This document shows, one piece after another, positions 61,706 through 64,000 of a DNA stretch of 64,000 nucleotides. The translations under genes and the position numbers were made by a program. How positions within the stretch are numbered: position 1 is the stretch's first letter; each line of letters begins with the position of its first letter. Under the pieces are notes generated by a model that was not told where the DNA came from, searched no databases, and worked only from the letters and a program-made list of their open reading frames with translations. This DNA is from Microbacterium suaedae (GTDB lineage Bacteria; Actinomycetota; Actinomycetes; Actinomycetales; Microbacteriaceae): assembly GCF_003254645.1 (NCBI RefSeq), contig NZ_PNFD01000003.1:310001-374000 (forward strand), in the 5' to 3' direction.

Positions 61706-62284
61706 GTGGTCAATAGACGCGGTCGGCCGCCACGCGGCTTCGATGCACGCAGGGCACTCATCACTGCCGCGCAGAAGCATCTCGATGCGGGCGATCTCGG
61801 GGAAACCAGTTCTCGAGCGATTGCGGCCGAGGCCGGCGTGAGCCACACACTGGTCAATTACCACTTCGGCGGCCGCGAAGGGCTTCGGACGGCGGCGATC
61901 GCCCTGCGCGTGGCCCCCGACCGCGTCATCGCGGCAAGCTCCGATGCGACGGGGCGCATCGACCACGGCATGCTCGCGGAACTGTTCGTGCGGATCTGGG
62001 AGGATCCGGCGCGACGGCCCTCCCTCGAAACGCTCGCGCGCGACGCGGCATCGGGATCCGCCCGCGCCGCGGCGATCGTCGAGTACTTGCAGGAGTCCGT
62101 GATCGCGCAGCTCACGGCATCGTTCGGAGCGGAGCGCGCCCGGCGCGCGGCCATCGTGATCGTCGGCGTGGTGTTCACGAGGTACGTGCTGCAGCTTCCG
62201 GCCATGACGTCCCTCACGCCGCGCCAGACCATCGAGACGATGCGGTCGATGCTGCCCCGGCGCCGACCAGAGCCACCCGCATAG
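61706..62284 (+). CDS. TetR-family transcriptional regulator
   Basis: One hundred and ninety-two residues, GTG start. DARRALITAAQKHLDAGDLGETSSRAIAAEAGVSHTLVNYHFGGREGL is a standard TetR helix-turn-helix. The ligand-binding half is unassigned. It is divergent from the flavin monooxygenase gene across a 38-bp gap that must contain both starts, so it most likely represses that gene and itself. Confidence 0.92.
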   Translation: MVNRRGRPPRGFDARRALITAAQKHLDAGDLGETSSRAIAAEAGVSHTLVNYHFGGREGLRTAAIALRVAPDRVIAASSDATGRIDHGMLAELFVRIWEDPARRPSLETLARDAASGSARAAAIVEYLQESVIAQLTASFGAERARRAAIVIVGVVFTRYVLQLPAMTSLTPRQTIETMRSMLPRRRPEPPA

Positions 62285-62317
62285 GGAAACCTCCCGTCGC
62301 GCGGATCGCCCCCGGGC

Positions 62318-63019
62318 TCAGTGACAGGCGTGCGCCGTTCGTTCTCCGTACTCGTCGGCGCGTCGCATCCACTCGTAGGCCGGCGTCTGGGGCCACCCTT
62401 CCGGCGAGTTCTCCCAGTCCTCCTGGCGCCCGTACGGCGTGAGGTCGAGCAGGTCGAACACCTGCATGAACGGCTCCTCACCGCGGCGGAACGTGCTCCA
62501 CGAGTGGAAGACGCGATCCCCCTGGCGCAGGAACACGCTGACGGCCTGATGCTCCTCGTCGTCGACCGTCACGCCGAAGTCCTCGTTGAAGGACGACCCG
62601 CCCGATGACACCCACGGCAGGTCCCACCCCATCCGTGTGCGGTACGCGAGCAGCTTCTCGAGCGACGCGCGAGAGACGAGCGCGAAGGAGGTGTTCCGCG
62701 CGTGCAGGTGCGACAGCGGCCCCACGTGCTCCGCCATCATCGAGCAACCATCGCACCCCGCGTCCCAATCGGGATGGAACATGAAGTGCTGCACGATCAG
62801 CTGGGGTCGCCCGTCGAAGATATCGAGCAGTGAATTCGGGCCATCGGGTCCCTCGAAGCGGTAGTCAGACGTGATCTCGACGACCGGCATGCGCCGGCGC
62901 AGGGCAGACACGGCGTCCTTCATCCGGGTCAGCGCTTTCTCCTGCTGCAGCAGGACGGCGCGCGCATCGTTCCATTCGGCGCGCTCGACGACGCGCGGCA
63001 GAGGCAGGCGATGATTCAT
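62318..63019 (-). CDS. DUF899 thioredoxin-like protein
   Basis: Two hundred and thirty-three residues. IVQHFMFHPDWDAGCDGCSMMAEHVGPL contains a CxxC on a thioredoxin-like fold, and STFRRGEEPFMQVFDLLDLTPYGRQEDW is the typical DUF899 C-terminal part. Members are cytoplasmic and presumed redox-active; no substrate is known. It stands alone, convergent with the TetR gene. Confidence 0.92.
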   Translation of the reverse strand: MNHRLPLPRVVERAEWNDARAVLLQQEKALTRMKDAVSALRRRMPVVEITSDYRFEGPDGPNSLLDIFDGRPQLIVQHFMFHPDWDAGCDGCSMMAEHVGPLSHLHARNTSFALVSRASLEKLLAYRTRMGWDLPWVSSGGSSFNEDFGVTVDDEEHQAVSVFLRQGDRVFHSWSTFRRGEEPFMQVFDLLDLTPYGRQEDWENSPEGWPQTPAYEWMRRADEYGERTAHACH

Positions 63020-63075
63020 GGGCCCAGAGTCTCACCGATCCCGCGCCGCGCGACACCCCTCCCGGCGCCCCGCGT

Positions 63076-63081
63076 TAGGCT
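63076..63081 (+). promoter_or_regulatory. -10 box of nucS
   Basis: TAGGCT ends six bases before the nucS GTG, with no ribosome binding site between, giving a leaderless mRNA. Confidence 0.45.
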
Positions 63082-63087
63082 CGCACG

Positions 63088-63783
63088 GTGCGCCTCGTCA
63101 TCGCCCGCTGCTCCGTGGATTACACGGGCCGCCTCAACGCCCACCTGCCCCTCGCCACCCGCGTGCTCATGCACAAGGGCGACGGCAGCGTCCTCATCCA
63201 CTCGGACGGCGGCTCGTACAAGCCGCTCAACTGGATGAGCCCGCCCTGCCGACTCGACCACCTCGAGGTCGATGAGGAGCTCGCCGAGGCGGGCGTCATC
63301 GAAATGTGGAAGGTCACGCACCAGAAGTCGGGAGACACCCTCACGGTGCGGATCCACGAGATCGTCGACGACACGGCGCACGATCTCGGCGTGGATCCGG
63401 GGCTCATCAAGGACGGCGTCGAGTCGGATCTGCAGCGCCTCCTCGCCGAGCAGGTCGACCTCATCGCCGAAGGTGCCAGCCTCGTGCGCCGTGAGTACCC
63501 GACCGCGATCGGGCCCGTCGATCTGCTCGTGCGCGATGCGGAAGGCGTCGCGATCGCCGTCGAGGTGAAGCGCCGCGGCGGGGTCGACGGCGTCGAACAG
63601 CTCACGCGCTATCTGGAGCTGCTCGGGCGCGATCCGCTTCTCACGGGAATCCAAGGCGTCTTCGCCGCGCAGGAGATCAAGCCGCAGGCCCGCACGCTCG
63701 CCGAGGATCGCGGGATCCGCTGCGTCACGCTCGACTACGAGGCCATGAAGGGCGTCGACTCCGGAATCCCCACGCTCTTCTGA
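63088..63783 (+). CDS. nucS: Mismatch endonuclease NucS (EndoMS)
   Basis: Two hundred and thirty-one residues. The N-terminal dimer domain has [16 protein letters not shown] and [15 protein letters not shown]. The C-terminal RecB-like nuclease domain shows Asp145 (GPVDLLVRD) and Glu159 with Lys161 ([10 protein letters not shown]), the catalytic set. The extreme end DSGIPTLF is a candidate sliding-clamp contact. NucS cuts both strands at mismatches and replaces MutS/MutL in most actinobacteria. Confidence 0.96.
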   Translation: MRLVIARCSVDYTGRLNAHLPLATRVLMHKGDGSVLIHSDGGSYKPLNWMSPPCRLDHLEVDEELAEAGVIEMWKVTHQKSGDTLTVRIHEIVDDTAHDLGVDPGLIKDGVESDLQRLLAEQVDLIAEGASLVRREYPTAIGPVDLLVRDAEGVAIAVEVKRRGGVDGVEQLTRYLELLGRDPLLTGIQGVFAAQEIKPQARTLAEDRGIRCVTLDYEAMKGVDSGIPTLF

Positions 63784-63822
63784 GCGAGGGCCGCGATGTG
63801 CGGCCCGTCAGCCGACGCCGAA

Positions 63823-63828
63823 TAGGCT
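63823..63828 (+). promoter_or_regulatory. -10 box of the HAD gene
   Basis: TAGGCT ends six bases before the ATG at 63835, the same spacing as in nucS. Confidence 0.4.
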
Positions 63829-63834
63829 GGCACC

Positions 63835-64000
63835 ATGGCGAATTCTCCGTGGTCGTGTGTGCTCTGGGACGTGGACGGAACGATCGCGGACGCGTCCGCG
63901 GGGATCCTTCCCCGAATCGAGCGCGTGCTCGATGAGCTCGGCCACCCGCCGACGCCGACCGATCAGGTGCATCTCTGGATCGGCCCGCCCATGCTCGAGT
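63835..64000 (+). CDS. HAD-superfamily hydrolase, 3' end outside the window
   Basis: Fifty-five codons are present. CVLWDVDGTIADASAGI carries the HAD motif I DxDGT with the nucleophile Asp. The following GILPRIERVLDELGHPPTP is the beginning of a helical cap of the phosphoglycolate-phosphatase-like subclass. The remaining motifs lie beyond the edge, so the substrate cannot be judged. Confidence 0.85.
   Translation, partial: MANSPWSCVLWDVDGTIADASAGILPRIERVLDELGHPPTPTDQVHLWIGPPMLE

Noticed and set aside
57579..61841. A 1420-codon plus-strand frame opposite the antiporter and monooxygenase genes
   Set aside because: It spans several well-identified minus-strand genes and their intergenic gap, and its product is a low-complexity Arg/Glu/His sequence.

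Overview
The window is about 64 kb of high-GC DNA with Shine-Dalgarno GGAGG sites, frequent GTG starts, many ATGA/GTGA stop-start overlaps and recurrent TAGGCT-like -10 boxes lying only 6-7 nt before start codons (leaderless transcripts). Together with NucS, an E. coli-type ArgG, a 769-aa PurL and LPxTG surface proteins this points to an actinobacterium, most probably of the family Microbacteriaceae (Microbacterium-like). I see no rRNA, tRNA, CRISPR array, insertion sequence or prophage. The taxonomic call is an inference from gene content and style.

Layout, left to right. 1-2413: the 5' part of a secreted SdrD-B-repeat surface protein. 2796-6384: a membrane alpha/beta hydrolase, a cupin, and an ArsR regulator coupled to a cation-diffusion-facilitator exporter. 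6561-11000: purL with a coupled small membrane protein, two hypothetical genes, and an ASCH-domain gene bracketed by two 85-bp palindromic repeats. 11122-13212: a YtrA-type GntR regulator with a perfect 18-bp inverted-repeat operator and its ABC exporter. 13341-21214: chorismate mutase, a tricorn-like protease, a NarL-type two-component system divergent from an ABC exporter, and a deazaflavin-dependent nitroreductase-like protein. 21379-22665: purA.

22849-41376 is a long run of minus-strand genes devoted to the cell surface. In transcription order it holds a 2060-aa membrane-anchored Ig-like/fibronectin-III protein, a DUF58 protein, a transglutaminase-like membrane protein whose catalytic Cys is replaced by Asp, a Ser/Thr protein kinase with a repeated Thr motif in its linker, a small sortase-like membrane protein, an ABC exporter, and a 1333-aa LPATG-anchored adhesin that ends at two tandem hairpins. 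I regard the first four, which are translationally coupled, plus the sortase-like protein as the best candidate for an undescribed surface-sensing or surface-assembly system.

41514-46045: argG, a VOC-fold protein, a Lys-rich Cys-motif protein, a divergent Lrp/alanine dehydrogenase pair and a histidine phosphatase. The latter closes a 45509-52264 minus-strand cluster of RpiR regulator, CX5R phosphatase, metallophosphoesterase, Fbp-like binding protein, fused permease, ATPase and histidine phosphatase. The three phosphatases and the phosphosugar-type regulator suggest uptake of a phosphorylated organic compound rather than iron. 52349-60365: a DUF2207 membrane protein and a complete Mrp/Mnh Na+/H+ antiporter operon (A-B fusion, C, D, E, F, G). 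60426-64000: a flavin monooxygenase-like enzyme divergent from a TetR regulator, a DUF899 protein, nucS, and the start of a HAD hydrolase.

A signal not tied to any gene is strong enrichment of the palindrome GGATCC: I counted 27 copies by eye in the first 12.7 kb against roughly 4 expected from base composition.
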